Positions 12,962 through 21,020 of a DNA stretch of 33,360 nt are shown in pieces. The notes under the pieces are model-generated. The model was given only the letters and a program-made list of their open reading frames with translations. It did no database searches and was not told the DNA's origin. The stretch spans positions 1 through 33,360 of IMG/VR virus record IMGVR_UViG_3300025088_000023; one strand, written 5' to 3'. Both the position numbers and the translations under genes were made by a program. The DNA comes from a virus. Numbering within the stretch: position 1 is the stretch's first letter; the number at the start of each line of letters is the position of its first letter.

Positions 12962-14362
12962 TTAATCCTCTTCGCTCTCACGCTCTACTTCAGCGGTACC
13001 GAGAATATAAGAGCTTTGCAACGCCATATCCATCGTGTCTTGTAGCTCTGCGATATCCATCCCCGGATAAGCTGCGTGTAAAAGATCAATCGCCTCTTCG
13101 AAACTGTTTGCCTGATCGATTATTTCTACGATTTGAGTTTGAAATGATAGTGCTATCTTGTGGATATCGACACTGTCGCTCAATTCATCAGTCGTTGTGA
13201 TTGGCTTTGTTGCGCTTAGAGCATAGAGCTTTTGCATCAGTGCGCGGTTCGCTATTTTGGAGGGTTCGATAGCTTCAACGGTGATGTTGTAGGTCTTCTC
13301 GATGTACTCCTGTGTTGGACGGTACCCCATTTTAGTGATCCGCTCGTCCCGTTCTGCGAGAGAGAGGTTCGGATCATCTTTATCTTTTAGGGTCACTTCA
13401 ATCGTGATACTGAGATTGTTGATCGCAATAAATGCTTCAATTACCCGTTCGATCAATACGATAGTCATGTTCTCATCTGCCATCGCTATATCTTCTCGGA
13501 TGTCATTATGGGTCTCTGCAGCCGCGTAGCTCCCCCCTTTGACGTTCCCGGTTAGATTGCCTCCGAGGATTGCTTCTCGAATCTGATCATCGAGGTAGGC
13601 GGTAATCTTGTCAAAGTCACCCGTTTTATCAGCGGTGATGATTTCGATACTATCTTCGGTATCAAGAACTGCCGCATCTCCGGAGAGCATGGAATAGATC
13701 TCATCCGCCATAGTGTCTTTATCTCCGTCTGTTTTGCCGATAGCCCACGGTACCCCGTATTTTTCGAGAAACTTAACCCAAAACTGCAACGAAGCGTTTT
13801 TAAACTTCACGTACCAAAACAGTGACTCAGCAAGCGGTGTCCCCATCGGGCGGTGGTACTTATCTTCATAGAGAGCATAGACCGCTTTGTGTTCCGGTAT
13901 CTCTTCAAGTGAACCATACGGTGCGAAGTAGAGAATCTCATTCTTGATCACAAACTGCGTGTAATCACGCTCGATGAGCTTGGGTACCAATACAGCGTCC
14001 TGATCACTCCAGTTGATCTCAAAGATAGCCGCACCCTGAAACGGAGCATCAAGAACTTTACGAAGTGTTCCGGGATGAAATACGCCATAGAGTTTATTCG
14101 CGATGTCTTCATTATCACTGGTAAAGATGATCTCTTTTTTGAGGGTTGCCGCTTTGCGACTTCCCAATGATGAAATGACCGTAGCATCTCTGCTGATGCG
14201 GTCAAGCTCATCACGGCTCATCCATTCATTTTGTATCGGTAGATTGTCCATCATGCTTCGCAGAATATCAACCGCCGGAGCTGCTGCAGCTGAACGTGAT
14301 TTAGAAGCCGAGGCAGTGGTTTGTTTGGCAGCAAATAGATTTTTAAATGATGGAAATTTCAT
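12962..14362 (-). CDS. Portal protein (DUF935, Mu gp29)
   Basis: A 466-aa portal of the DUF935 family. The N-terminal LRSMMDNLPIQNEWMSRDEL, the central FEINWSDQDAVLVPKLIERD and EKYGVPWAIGKTDGDKD are typical of Mu gp29. The portal forms the dodecameric ring through which the terminase packages DNA. The ATG at 14362 overlaps the terminase stop by one base (TAATG), with GGAGAGGATA upstream, and the gpF gene follows after 2 bp. Length is usual for the family. Confidence 0.9.
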   Translation of the reverse strand: MKFPSFKNLFAAKQTTASASKSRSAAAAPAVDILRSMMDNLPIQNEWMSRDELDRISRDATVISSLGSRKAATLKKEIIFTSDNEDIANKLYGVFHPGTLRKVLDAPFQGAAIFEINWSDQDAVLVPKLIERDYTQFVIKNEILYFAPYGSLEEIPEHKAVYALYEDKYHRPMGTPLAESLFWYVKFKNASLQFWVKFLEKYGVPWAIGKTDGDKDTMADEIYSMLSGDAAVLDTEDSIEIITADKTGDFDKITAYLDDQIREAILGGNLTGNVKGGSYAAAETHNDIREDIAMADENMTIVLIERVIEAFIAINNLSITIEVTLKDKDDPNLSLAERDERITKMGYRPTQEYIEKTYNITVEAIEPSKIANRALMQKLYALSATKPITTTDELSDSVDIHKIALSFQTQIVEIIDQANSFEEAIDLLHAAYPGMDIAELQDTMDMALQSSYILGTAEVERESEED

Positions 14363-16089
14363 TATCCTCTCCTATGTGAATTTCGGGGTCGAACGGATCG
14401 TCGGTTACTACGGGGGGCAGATACATGCTGTTTCTTGGCGAGCTTGCTGAGGCGATAGGCTCCCGCTAATCCGTCCGGGGCATCATCGTTTTTACCTTCA
14501 GGATGATCCTCAAGCTGCTCGATGAGAATAATTTGATCTTCATGGAGTAGAACTTCTCCGTTTTCAATAGGAAGCTCCAGCTCTTCAATACGGGAATCTT
14601 TGTTATCGCTATTGTGTATCCCCTTGAGCGGCATGTGTACACCGCGCTCAAATGCCTCTCTTAAGATAAAAGGCTTGAGGTGGAACTGTCCTCCATTCGT
14701 CTCTACACCAAAGACCTTGCACCCATAACGTTCTTGCAACGTTACTACCCGCTTGATAATTTCAATTGATCCAATCACTTCATTGATCGATTCGAGGACG
14801 TACCCCTTGAGGGCTTTATCATCAACTCCAAAAATCGTAAAGTTTGTAAAGTCGCTCTTTTTTCCGCTTCCTGCCGGATCACACCATCCGTAAATAGTAA
14901 GCTGCTTGAGCGGCGGATAAGAGCGCCAAAAGTGCATTGATTCACGCTTGAAGTTTTGGGTGTCTAAACTTGGGTTATTTTGGAGTTCTTTAGCAAATGA
15001 GCGAGGCGCCTCGGCTCGTTTACGCATGAGTGTTTCGATGGGAACGGCATCCGGCCATAAAACGCGAGACCCTGCATCCATCTCCGGCTTTTGGCTCATA
15101 TAAAAATCGTGTGCCTCTTGTGTACCGCGTGATTTGTAGATTTGAGCATACCGTTCCCATAGATCAAGACGATCCGGGAAGGTGATGATTGCTCGGAAGA
15201 TCTTCGGGTTCCAAAACCCAAGCTTTAATTTACGAGCGAGTACTGAATCGCGGTGTAAGATGGTTCCGATGTAGATGATGTCCATATTGCCATCCACAGA
15301 ACCGAGGTTAACTACGGCTTCATCTATCCATGCTTCCAGTTTATCACGCTGATCACGGCTGCGGACATTTTCGTCGTTCTCAAGATCATCGATAATGACA
15401 AGGTCTACGCGATATACTCCGTGTTTAATACCACGGACACGCTTACCGGAACCAAATCCTTTTACCCGGATACCGTTACGTGTAACGATATCTCCGATCT
15501 TCCATACTTTTCCGATTCCGGTTGCATGTGGAAAGTCGGCTTTGAGGTTATCGTTCTCTGAGAGTTCGGCTTTGATCGATTCGATTAGAGTCTCGGTTAG
15601 CTCTATCGCATCGGAGAAGATGGTGATGAAGTGCTTGAGGTCATTGACGATACACCATATCACGAACGCTACCGATACGTCGGTGGACTTACCGTGACCG
15701 CGCGGCGCGGCGATGGCAAACTTGTAACCCATCGCTGAAGCGGCGCTATTGCTCGTAGAGCATCGATCCGCTATACGATGATAGACACCCTCAAGATGCT
15801 CTTGAAGATCCGACTTGCCCGAAAGATAATAGTAATGCGGGAAGTAAGTTGTTCGGAAAAAATGGAAGTCATGGCGTTGACGATCTCTACGTTCGTCTCC
15901 CTGCTCTGGAGGAAGTGTGGCATTGGATCGGATCGTCTCTTTTAGATCACTCGTATAATCGCCGATCCATTTGATGTATTCACGGCGGGTGAGCCGCTCT
16001 GCCATGTGTTCACTATTGCCATCGGCTAACAGATCGGCTTTAGTATCGATTAGGAGACGACGGAGTTCTTCTTTGTCAAATAGCGACAT
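14362..16089 (-). CDS. Terminase large subunit (Mu gp28-like)
   Basis: A packaging motor and nuclease of about 575 aa. Walker A is APRGHGKST (about residues 128-136), Walker B VDLVIIDDLE (about 228-237), and the C-terminal nuclease begins with IYGWCDPAGSGKKSDFTNFT (catalytic Asp). The C-terminus ends in a basic, arginine-rich tail. The second ATG, at 16089, is preferred because AGGGG sits at the right distance; the first, at 16098, is only three residues longer. The gene overlaps the small-terminase gene, and the portal gene follows directly. Mu-type terminases package by headful from the left end, which fits the terminal structure of the prophage. Confidence 0.92.
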   Translation of the reverse strand: MSLFDKEELRRLLIDTKADLLADGNSEHMAERLTRREYIKWIGDYTSDLKETIRSNATLPPEQGDERRDRQRHDFHFFRTTYFPHYYYLSGKSDLQEHLEGVYHRIADRCSTSNSAASAMGYKFAIAAPRGHGKSTDVSVAFVIWCIVNDLKHFITIFSDAIELTETLIESIKAELSENDNLKADFPHATGIGKVWKIGDIVTRNGIRVKGFGSGKRVRGIKHGVYRVDLVIIDDLENDENVRSRDQRDKLEAWIDEAVVNLGSVDGNMDIIYIGTILHRDSVLARKLKLGFWNPKIFRAIITFPDRLDLWERYAQIYKSRGTQEAHDFYMSQKPEMDAGSRVLWPDAVPIETLMRKRAEAPRSFAKELQNNPSLDTQNFKRESMHFWRSYPPLKQLTIYGWCDPAGSGKKSDFTNFTIFGVDDKALKGYVLESINEVIGSIEIIKRVVTLQERYGCKVFGVETNGGQFHLKPFILREAFERGVHMPLKGIHNSDNKDSRIEELELPIENGEVLLHEDQIILIEQLEDHPEGKNDDAPDGLAGAYRLSKLAKKQHVSAPRSNRRSVRPRNSHRRG

Positions 16090-16564
16090 CGAGTCCATCC
16101 CCTATTCGTTCAACGACCTCGATAAACCGTTCCAACATCACTTTGTCACCAAAGGCTTTTAGCTCTTCGGCAATCGCATGGATGACGTGCTTGATGATTC
16201 CGTGTTTATAGGCTATCGGGTCTTCATGACGGACGATACCGCGCATTTTGGAAAAGGCATCGGCGAGCTTTACGATCTTATCCGCTTTGTCCTCAGCCGG
16301 CATTTTAGAATCGCGCACCTCTTTGAGGGTATCATGCATATATCCGACGAAGTCACTATAGAGATGCTCACGGCGAGGAGAGTCTGCGGCGATATGCTTC
16401 TCGGCTCTGAGTACGTCCCAATCATACCCTGCTGCTGCGTCGGCTGATTTGTAGTTTTGGATGGTGCGTTTGCTCGATTCGAGGATAGCGGCGATCTCTT
16501 CTTCGTTTTTGCCTACGAGGTATAGAGCTCGTGCTATCTCGATCTTTTGTTCTCGCGTTGCCAT
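16076..16564 (-). CDS. Terminase small subunit (DUF1804)
   Basis: A 162-aa protein of the DUF1804 type found before the Mu-like large terminase (Mu gp27 position). The N-terminal helix-turn-helix (EIARALYLVGKNEEEIAAIL then SKRTIQNYK) would recognise the packaging site near the left end. The C-terminal helical half likely drives oligomer formation. The ATG overlaps the stop of the Gp36 gene (ATGA), and the 3' end overlaps the large terminase. Confidence 0.85.
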   Translation of the reverse strand: MATREQKIEIARALYLVGKNEEEIAAILESSKRTIQNYKSADAAAGYDWDVLRAEKHIAADSPRREHLYSDFVGYMHDTLKEVRDSKMPAEDKADKIVKLADAFSKMRGIVRHEDPIAYKHGIIKHVIHAIAEELKAFGDKVMLERFIEVVERIGDGLDVAI

Positions 16565-16947
16565 CAGTTAAATCCTCTGAAATTGATCGGTCGGGTGCCG
16601 TGTCGGAATGCGCTTGAGGTACCTTTGGGCTTTTGCGGTTGGCTCATCGTTGTCGGGATCGTCCCTTTGCCCATTTTCGTCAGAGCCGATTCGATCTCTT
16701 TGCGATCTTTCGGATCGTGGAGGTCGTGGAGCTTTCTGAGTTCATAGATAGCGAGATCGACGGCGATGGTTTTTAGGTATGGTGTTGGGTTTGAGGGAAT
16801 GACTAGAAATGAAGAGATAAAGGCTATCGCATCATTGATGGCTTCACCCACTACTGCGGTATCAATCTCTCCCGTACCGTTGAGATCGCTCATCTGAGTC
16901 AGCTCTGTAGTACTGAGTTCTTTTTCTAAGTCTTCGATACTAATCAT
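16564..16947 (-). CDS. Gp36 family protein (DUF1320)
   Basis: A 127-aa protein of the Mu gp36/DUF1320 family, a small head-tail connector. ISIEDLEKELSTTELTQMSD, the segment VVGEAINDAIAFISSFLV and the motif AVDLAIYELRKLHD match the family's helical N-terminus. AGAGAGG precedes the ATG at 16947. It follows the capsid gene across a 141-bp spacer with inverted repeats and overlaps the small terminase. Confidence 0.85.
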   Translation of the reverse strand: MISIEDLEKELSTTELTQMSDLNGTGEIDTAVVGEAINDAIAFISSFLVIPSNPTPYLKTIAVDLAIYELRKLHDLHDPKDRKEIESALTKMGKGTIPTTMSQPQKPKGTSSAFRHGTRPINFRGFN

Positions 16948-17088
16948 ACAACCCTCTCTAGTAGTGTTTAATAGGTGTTTAAAATCGCGTAGAAACGATT
17001 TAAACCTTTTCGGCGATAAATGACGCTGATTAAGACTTAAATCGTTTTTAGGGCTATTTATGAGGCTATCCCCAAAAGGGGAAAGCGA
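16948..17088 (-). promoter_or_regulatory. Spacer with inverted repeats after the capsid gene
   Basis: On the minus-strand transcript, TCCCC-TTTT-GGGGA (17069-17082) forms a small hairpin just after the capsid stop. A larger dyad, AAACGATTTAA (16993-17003) and TTAAATCGTTT (17037-17047), follows. Without a clear T-run these may attenuate rather than end transcription, which would keep capsid mRNA more abundant than the downstream connector and terminase genes. Confidence 0.5.
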
Positions 17089-18063
17089 TTAGACTTTTTT
17101 ACCGCGAATGACCGCGTTTGGATTGAGACAAATCGGAAGAGGTCTTGATTCACTCAAGACAACGAGTCCGGCACCTTTTGGAAGTGGTTCGGTTGAACCA
17201 AAGAAAAGAGCTGGAGGACTTTTGACCGCTGCAGTGTGGTTTGCACGACTATAGATAAAGTCAGTGAAGTTGTCACTATTTGGGATCGCTGCCATTTCGT
17301 TATCACCTACGTATGAGACGAGTTGCCCCTGCGTGTTTTGATACTTGACTGTGTACGCTTCAAAACGTCGACCGTGAACAACGAGAAAAATCGTCTCACC
17401 CTCATTGATGACAGAGGCGAGTTTTTTATCAAACAAGCCTTCTGTCTCGGCTAAACTCATAACATGGTTGTAGAATCCGCGACCGCATTTAATGACATAG
17501 CCCGGATTAATACCAAGCTCTTCAACAATAGCATCATCGATCTCAGTGATTGACGTTAGCAGTTTTTTATTAGCTTTAAATTCAACTTGAGATCGGGTAG
17601 AGGCAAACTCAAAAAGTGTTGCGCCTGTTCCATCCATGACTTTACCGAAGAGTGCTCCGGTACACATATATTCGATTGTTGTGTCGAAACTGAGGCGGTG
17701 TTCTTTTTGAATTACTCCAATCTCAGAAGCGAGTTGAATCGGCTGCGATTTATCTTCCAAACTTGAGATATTATTGAGGCTCGTTGCATCAATCGTATTC
17801 TCAAGAGGAAAACGCGGAAATTTAATAGGGATTTCAAATAAAGTCGGGCGTTCGTGAACCAAATGCTCTGCATTAGGTGCTACTGATTGAAGAATCAATC
17901 CTGAGCCTTTCATAATTTTTACCGTAGTTGTATTTCCGATAACTCCGTGAGCTTTGCTTTTGAAATATTTATCAAAAATCGGAGTGCTGGTCACTTTCAT
18001 TTGTGACAACGTTAAGCTTGTGTTTTGGACGTCCCAGCGTTTTGCTGCTTCTTCTGCGGTCAT
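17089..18063 (-). CDS. Major capsid protein (lambda gpE type)
   Basis: A 324-aa capsid protein that fits the phage major capsid E family (PF03864) rather than Mu gpT. Evidence includes VHERPTLFEIPIKFPRFPLE in the N-terminal arm region, the alpha-helical E-loop zone, and the C-terminal SESRPLPICLNPNAVIRGKK, where the S-R-PLP-I..NP ending is typical. It would form the icosahedral shell with the HK97 fold. AAGGAT lies upstream of the ATG at 18063. The gene follows the decoration-like gene by 10 bp, the order used in lambda-type heads (decoration, then capsid). Confidence 0.82.
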   Translation of the reverse strand: MTAEEAAKRWDVQNTSLTLSQMKVTSTPIFDKYFKSKAHGVIGNTTTVKIMKGSGLILQSVAPNAEHLVHERPTLFEIPIKFPRFPLENTIDATSLNNISSLEDKSQPIQLASEIGVIQKEHRLSFDTTIEYMCTGALFGKVMDGTGATLFEFASTRSQVEFKANKKLLTSITEIDDAIVEELGINPGYVIKCGRGFYNHVMSLAETEGLFDKKLASVINEGETIFLVVHGRRFEAYTVKYQNTQGQLVSYVGDNEMAAIPNSDNFTDFIYSRANHTAAVKSPPALFFGSTEPLPKGAGLVVLSESRPLPICLNPNAVIRGKKV

Positions 18064-18073
18064 CGTTTTATCC

Positions 18074-18523
18074 TTATTGCATTGTGATTTTGTTTTTGAA
18101 CAATGTGTGACGCATTGCCGAATTGTAGCCGCGTAGTTTGTTCTCTACGGCAACACCTGTAATCAGAATCGAAGTCATACTTGTAACATCGATGTTTTCC
18201 ATCAGGATACCGTTAGCATCCCAGCCCCCATCATCATGCCACTTGGTTGCATCTGTTCCCGGTTCTGCAGTATTCAAATCTGCAAGTGATGTGTAAATAT
18301 GTCCATTGTGATAAACAACAACATCAATGGCATGCTCACCTGCAGCCCAATGAGGTGTAGTCATAGCATCGAAAGTCTGCCCCCCGTCTGTAGTGCGCAG
18401 AACTTTTCCGATGAAATATTCATCCCCTTCTGTTACGGGTACTGGTACGTTTACGGTCGCATAGATAACACGCTCTTTTTTGACGATGACCTCATCGACG
18501 AGCGGTGGACGTGTGTAAATCAT
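18074..18523 (-). CDS. Head decoration-like protein
   Basis: A 149-aa protein between the protease/scaffold and capsid genes, the usual place of a decoration (lambda gpD-like) protein. The C-terminal WDANGILMENIDVTSMTSIL and VAVENKLRGYNSA resemble the end of the gpD family (G-I-L..D.......). The middle DGGQTFDAMTTPHWAAGEHA and VVVYHNGHIYTSLADLN form an inserted segment that looks like a carbohydrate-binding or immunoglobulin-like repeat. The role is inferred from position and pattern. GGAGGAG precedes the ATG at 18523. Confidence 0.65.
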   Translation of the reverse strand: MIYTRPPLVDEVIVKKERVIYATVNVPVPVTEGDEYFIGKVLRTTDGGQTFDAMTTPHWAAGEHAIDVVVYHNGHIYTSLADLNTAEPGTDATKWHDDGGWDANGILMENIDVTSMTSILITGVAVENKLRGYNSAMRHTLFKNKITMQ

Positions 18524-18855
18524 TGAACTCCTCCTACGGCAGCTTTAATTTCTTCGGGGCTTAGTTCCCCATCATCTTTTTTTGGATTGTTTTTGTTGTC
18601 AAACATATCGTCGCCCGGTTTTTGGATCATCGGTTTGGCAGCACTCATAAACGTATCAAATCCTGCCGGATCTGCTTTACACATTTTTAACGCCGATTCT
18701 TTTTGATCCGGGTGCAGTTTTTTGGCTGCTATTGCCGCCTCTACTTTTGCTTCCGCCTGAGCTTCCACATGAGCTTCGTTTTGCTTTTGCAAGTTTTCAT
18801 TCTCCTGCTTGAGCTTTTCGTTCTCGTCTTGTAATTTTTTTTCCGCTTCGGTCAT
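18520..18855 (-). CDS. Scaffold protein from an internal start (Mu gpZ-like)
   Basis: Within the gpI gene an ATG at 18855 is preceded by AAAGGAG at a distance suited to translation. It would give a 111-aa protein starting MTEAEKKLQDENEKLKQENE, the whole coiled-coil scaffold region. Mu and lambda make their scaffold in the same nested way (I/Z and C/Nu3). This is a strong sequence cue, but internal initiation has not been shown here. Confidence 0.7.
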   Translation of the reverse strand: MTEAEKKLQDENEKLKQENENLQKQNEAHVEAQAEAKVEAAIAAKKLHPDQKESALKMCKADPAGFDTFMSAAKPMIQKPGDDMFDNKNNPKKDDGELSPEEIKAAVGGVQ

Positions 18856-19413
18856 CGTTTCGTTCTCCTTTTGATGATGAATTTGGGTGAATTTGTTGAG
18901 TCGTACCTCTCCGAGCTCTTCGAGGAACGGTTTATTCGTCAGCGCGACCGAATGGAGAGTCCACCCGATGTTGCTGGCATCCGTTTGAGAGATCGTGTTT
19001 GGTGCGAACACCGGTGAGAGGTAACGGTATTCTTTGGCTTCGATATAGGCTTTCGCATTGTCTGTCCATTCGATAGCGGCGAATAGTTCACCTCCCTCTG
19101 CTTTTAAACTGATCGGTTCTTTTTTAATCCATCCCGATGCCGGAGCCGTATCCCCGAAAAGCGTTTGATGCTCATAGTCGCATACGACATCAATGCCGGC
19201 ATTTTCATAATTAGCAACCATCTGATCGAATGTGATTTGATCCATCTCAAATGAACCGGCACGATGTCCCTCCCATTTCCCAGATACCCCGATTTTTAGC
19301 CACGGTGTATTTGTATCAATAGGGATTGATGCTTTGAGCACATAGAGATTTTGGTTGTTGTCATTATTGGAAAGCGCAATCACACTTGAAAGTGCGATCA
19401 GGTGTTTTTTCAT
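18520..19413 (-). CDS. Mu gpI-like prohead protease and scaffold
   Basis: A 297-aa protein of the Mu I-protein family (PF10123). The N-terminal part (about residues 20-175) carries WLKIGVSGKWEGHRAGSFEM, DVVCDYEHQTLFGDTAPASG and the late SVALTNKPFLEEL; His and Ser residues in these segments are the likely catalytic ones. The C-terminal part is a highly charged coiled coil (EKKLQDENEKLKQENENLQK) that serves as scaffold. The start at 19413 is preceded by GAGGAG. The gene is preceded by Gp37 and followed by the decoration-like and capsid genes. Confidence 0.88.
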   Translation of the reverse strand: MKKHLIALSSVIALSNNDNNQNLYVLKASIPIDTNTPWLKIGVSGKWEGHRAGSFEMDQITFDQMVANYENAGIDVVCDYEHQTLFGDTAPASGWIKKEPISLKAEGGELFAAIEWTDNAKAYIEAKEYRYLSPVFAPNTISQTDASNIGWTLHSVALTNKPFLEELGEVRLNKFTQIHHQKENETMTEAEKKLQDENEKLKQENENLQKQNEAHVEAQAEAKVEAAIAAKKLHPDQKESALKMCKADPAGFDTFMSAAKPMIQKPGDDMFDNKNNPKKDDGELSPEEIKAAVGGVQ

Positions 19414-19853
19414 TGTATCTCCTCGTCGAGTGGGGTTAAGTCATTGAGCGTTGCAGTGATCACCATCTGATAGACGGTCAAATATGCCGAGTCTTTTGCG
19501 TCGTCATAGATCTTCTTGATCCGGGTGATCTCTATCGGGTCAGAGTTATCTATAGATATACGCATAAGCGATCGGCGGATGGAGTGGATGAAGTCTAAGA
19601 GGGTCACGTCTGTTTTTGTACGGAGATCTTCTTGTTTGGAATAAGTAGCATGAACAATATATAAAGAGAAGGTCACGTTATCGCGGTTCAGTCCGTCGGG
19701 TTTGGACTCGACAAAATCGACCATAATCCCCGGTAAGAATGTTTTGAGCAGTTTAGCTTCACTCGGACGAGTAAACTCCCCAAAATAATCTTTGGTATTA
19801 AACCCGGCAGTTTTCAAATGTTCGATAAGAGCGGTCTGAAATGCTGCGATCAC
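19410..19853 (-). CDS. Gp37 family protein (DUF1834)
   Basis: A 147-aa protein of the Mu gp37/DUF1834 family, thought to act in head-tail joining or tail completion. FQTALIEHLKTAGFNTKDYF, LPGIMVDFVESKP and LLDFIHSIRRSLM fit the family. The start is GTG at 19853, chosen because AAGGAG lies 7 nt upstream; the longer frame to 19937 would run into the promoter region. It is the first gene of the minus-strand head operon, although in Mu this gene lies after the head genes. Confidence 0.8.
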   Translation of the reverse strand: MIAAFQTALIEHLKTAGFNTKDYFGEFTRPSEAKLLKTFLPGIMVDFVESKPDGLNRDNVTFSLYIVHATYSKQEDLRTKTDVTLLDFIHSIRRSLMRISIDNSDPIEITRIKKIYDDAKDSAYLTVYQMVITATLNDLTPLDEEIQ

Positions 19854-20018
19854 TATGGGTCTCCTTGTACGAATTAAAATGATAAGCGTATGGTAGCCCC
19901 CGACCTTCCCGACCCGCCACTCACCCCTATGAAACAAGAAGATGAAACAAGGAGTTGAATAGAAAACCGGAACGCTATCGCGGCATCATTCGGCTAACAA
20001 TAAAAAAAGGATGTGCGG
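19854..20018. promoter_or_regulatory. Divergent late promoter region
   Basis: The head operon (minus) and the tail-lysis operon (plus) diverge from this 165-bp spacer, so late promoters should lie here. ATGAAACAAG occurs twice in tandem (19929-19938 and 19942-19951, 13-bp step) and may be an activator site for the Mor-like protein. No strong -35 is visible on either strand, as expected for activator-dependent promoters. On the minus strand an AT-rich -10-like stretch lies at about 19873-19885. Confidence 0.5.
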
Positions 20019-20261
20019 ATGGAAGAGTTAAATAAATGGTTGCCTCTTATACAGTTGGTTGCAGTCGTATTTATTATTCCTCTTCTAAGAGCTGCTTATC
20101 GCACCATACAAAATCAAGAGATCCAAATCGGAGAGCTAAAAGTGATTATCACGGCTCAACAAAGACAAATTGACCTACTTGAAGCGATAGTTCTTGAAAC
20201 GGCCGCTCCTGAGACTATCAAAAAGCATCTGATCCGCAGAGGCGAACATGCCAAACACTGA
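20019..20261 (+). CDS. Small membrane protein with coiled coil
   Basis: An 80-aa protein (MEELNKWLPLIQLVAVVFII and on). One membrane helix (about residues 7-27) is followed by a coiled coil (IQNQEIQIGELKVIITAQQR). A-rich sequence with AAAGG precedes the ATG at 20019. As the first gene of the tail operon it might be a small holin-like or tail-chaperone protein. Not recognised. Confidence 0.6.
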   Translation: MEELNKWLPLIQLVAVVFIIPLLRAAYRTIQNQEIQIGELKVIITAQQRQIDLLEAIVLETAAPETIKKHLIRRGEHAKH

Positions 20262-20742
20262 CAACCTCATCCAACTCGGAACCATTGTCGGAGTCGATCC
20301 AGCTAACCGTGCTTTGGTTCGTGTGCAGATCGATGATCGCGTTACCGATTGGATTCCCTATGCTATGAAAGCCAGCAAGTACATCAAGATATGGATTCCT
20401 CCTCAAATCGGGGAGCAAGTTGAAGTTCACTCGCCATACGGTGAAGGGGATGACGGTGTAGCACATGGGTCAATATATAACAAGGATTGCAAAGAGCCTA
20501 CGGGGGCAAATGGATTCACGACGATTATCGAATGGTCGGACGGTACTCGTGTCGAAGTAGATACTCAAGCCCATACTATTAAGCTCAAAAGTCCGAGCGA
20601 AGTTATGATCGATGCCCCAACGACACACTTAAATGGCAATCTCATCGTAGATGGAACTATCACCGACGAAAAAGGTTCTGTTACTTCACACAACCATACT
20701 GACGTTATGCCGGGTACAGCACTTAGTGGAGATCGTCCATGA
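20248..20742 (+). CDS. Baseplate assembly protein V, spike
   Basis: A 164-aa spike protein of the P2 gpV/Mu gp45 family. It has an N-terminal OB-fold (LIQLGTIVGVDPANRALVRV), a middle with WIPPQIGEQVEVHSPYGEGD, and a C-terminal beta-helix (TIKLKSPSEVMIDAPTTHLN) ending in an HNHTD iron-binding-type tip motif. It would puncture the host outer membrane. It overlaps both neighbours slightly. Confidence 0.92.
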   Translation: MPNTDNLIQLGTIVGVDPANRALVRVQIDDRVTDWIPYAMKASKYIKIWIPPQIGEQVEVHSPYGEGDDGVAHGSIYNKDCKEPTGANGFTTIIEWSDGTRVEVDTQAHTIKLKSPSEVMIDAPTTHLNGNLIVDGTITDEKGSVTSHNHTDVMPGTALSGDRP

Positions 20743-21020
20743 CACAAGTCCAACGCATTATCCGTATTTTGACTACCCGACTGGGTGAGCGTGTCGGGCG
20801 TCCGACGTATGGGTCTGAACTTTACCTGCTGCGTGATCGCCCTATGAATGCGCAAACGAGACTACTCTTCGCCAAATACTGTAAAGAGGCGATTGAGAAG
20901 TGGGAAAACGTCAAAGTTACCAAAGCCGAGCTGACATCACTTGATGCAGTAAACGGTGTATTTGGGTTTACGATTACCTTATCCAACGGTGAGACTATCA
21001 CCGGGGAGGCTGCGGCATGA
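20739..21020 (+). CDS. Baseplate protein W (gp25 family)
   Basis: A 93-aa protein of the GPW/gp25 family (P2 gpW, T4 gp25), a wedge component that starts sheath assembly. It shows the typical IRIIRILTTRLGERVGRPTYGSEL followed by RPMNAQTRLLFAKYCKEAIE. The EPR-type core is reduced to RPTYGS. The gene overlaps V and J by 4 bp each (ATGA), a standard baseplate cluster. Confidence 0.88.
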   Translation: MTQVQRIIRILTTRLGERVGRPTYGSELYLLRDRPMNAQTRLLFAKYCKEAIEKWENVKVTKAELTSLDAVNGVFGFTITLSNGETITGEAAA

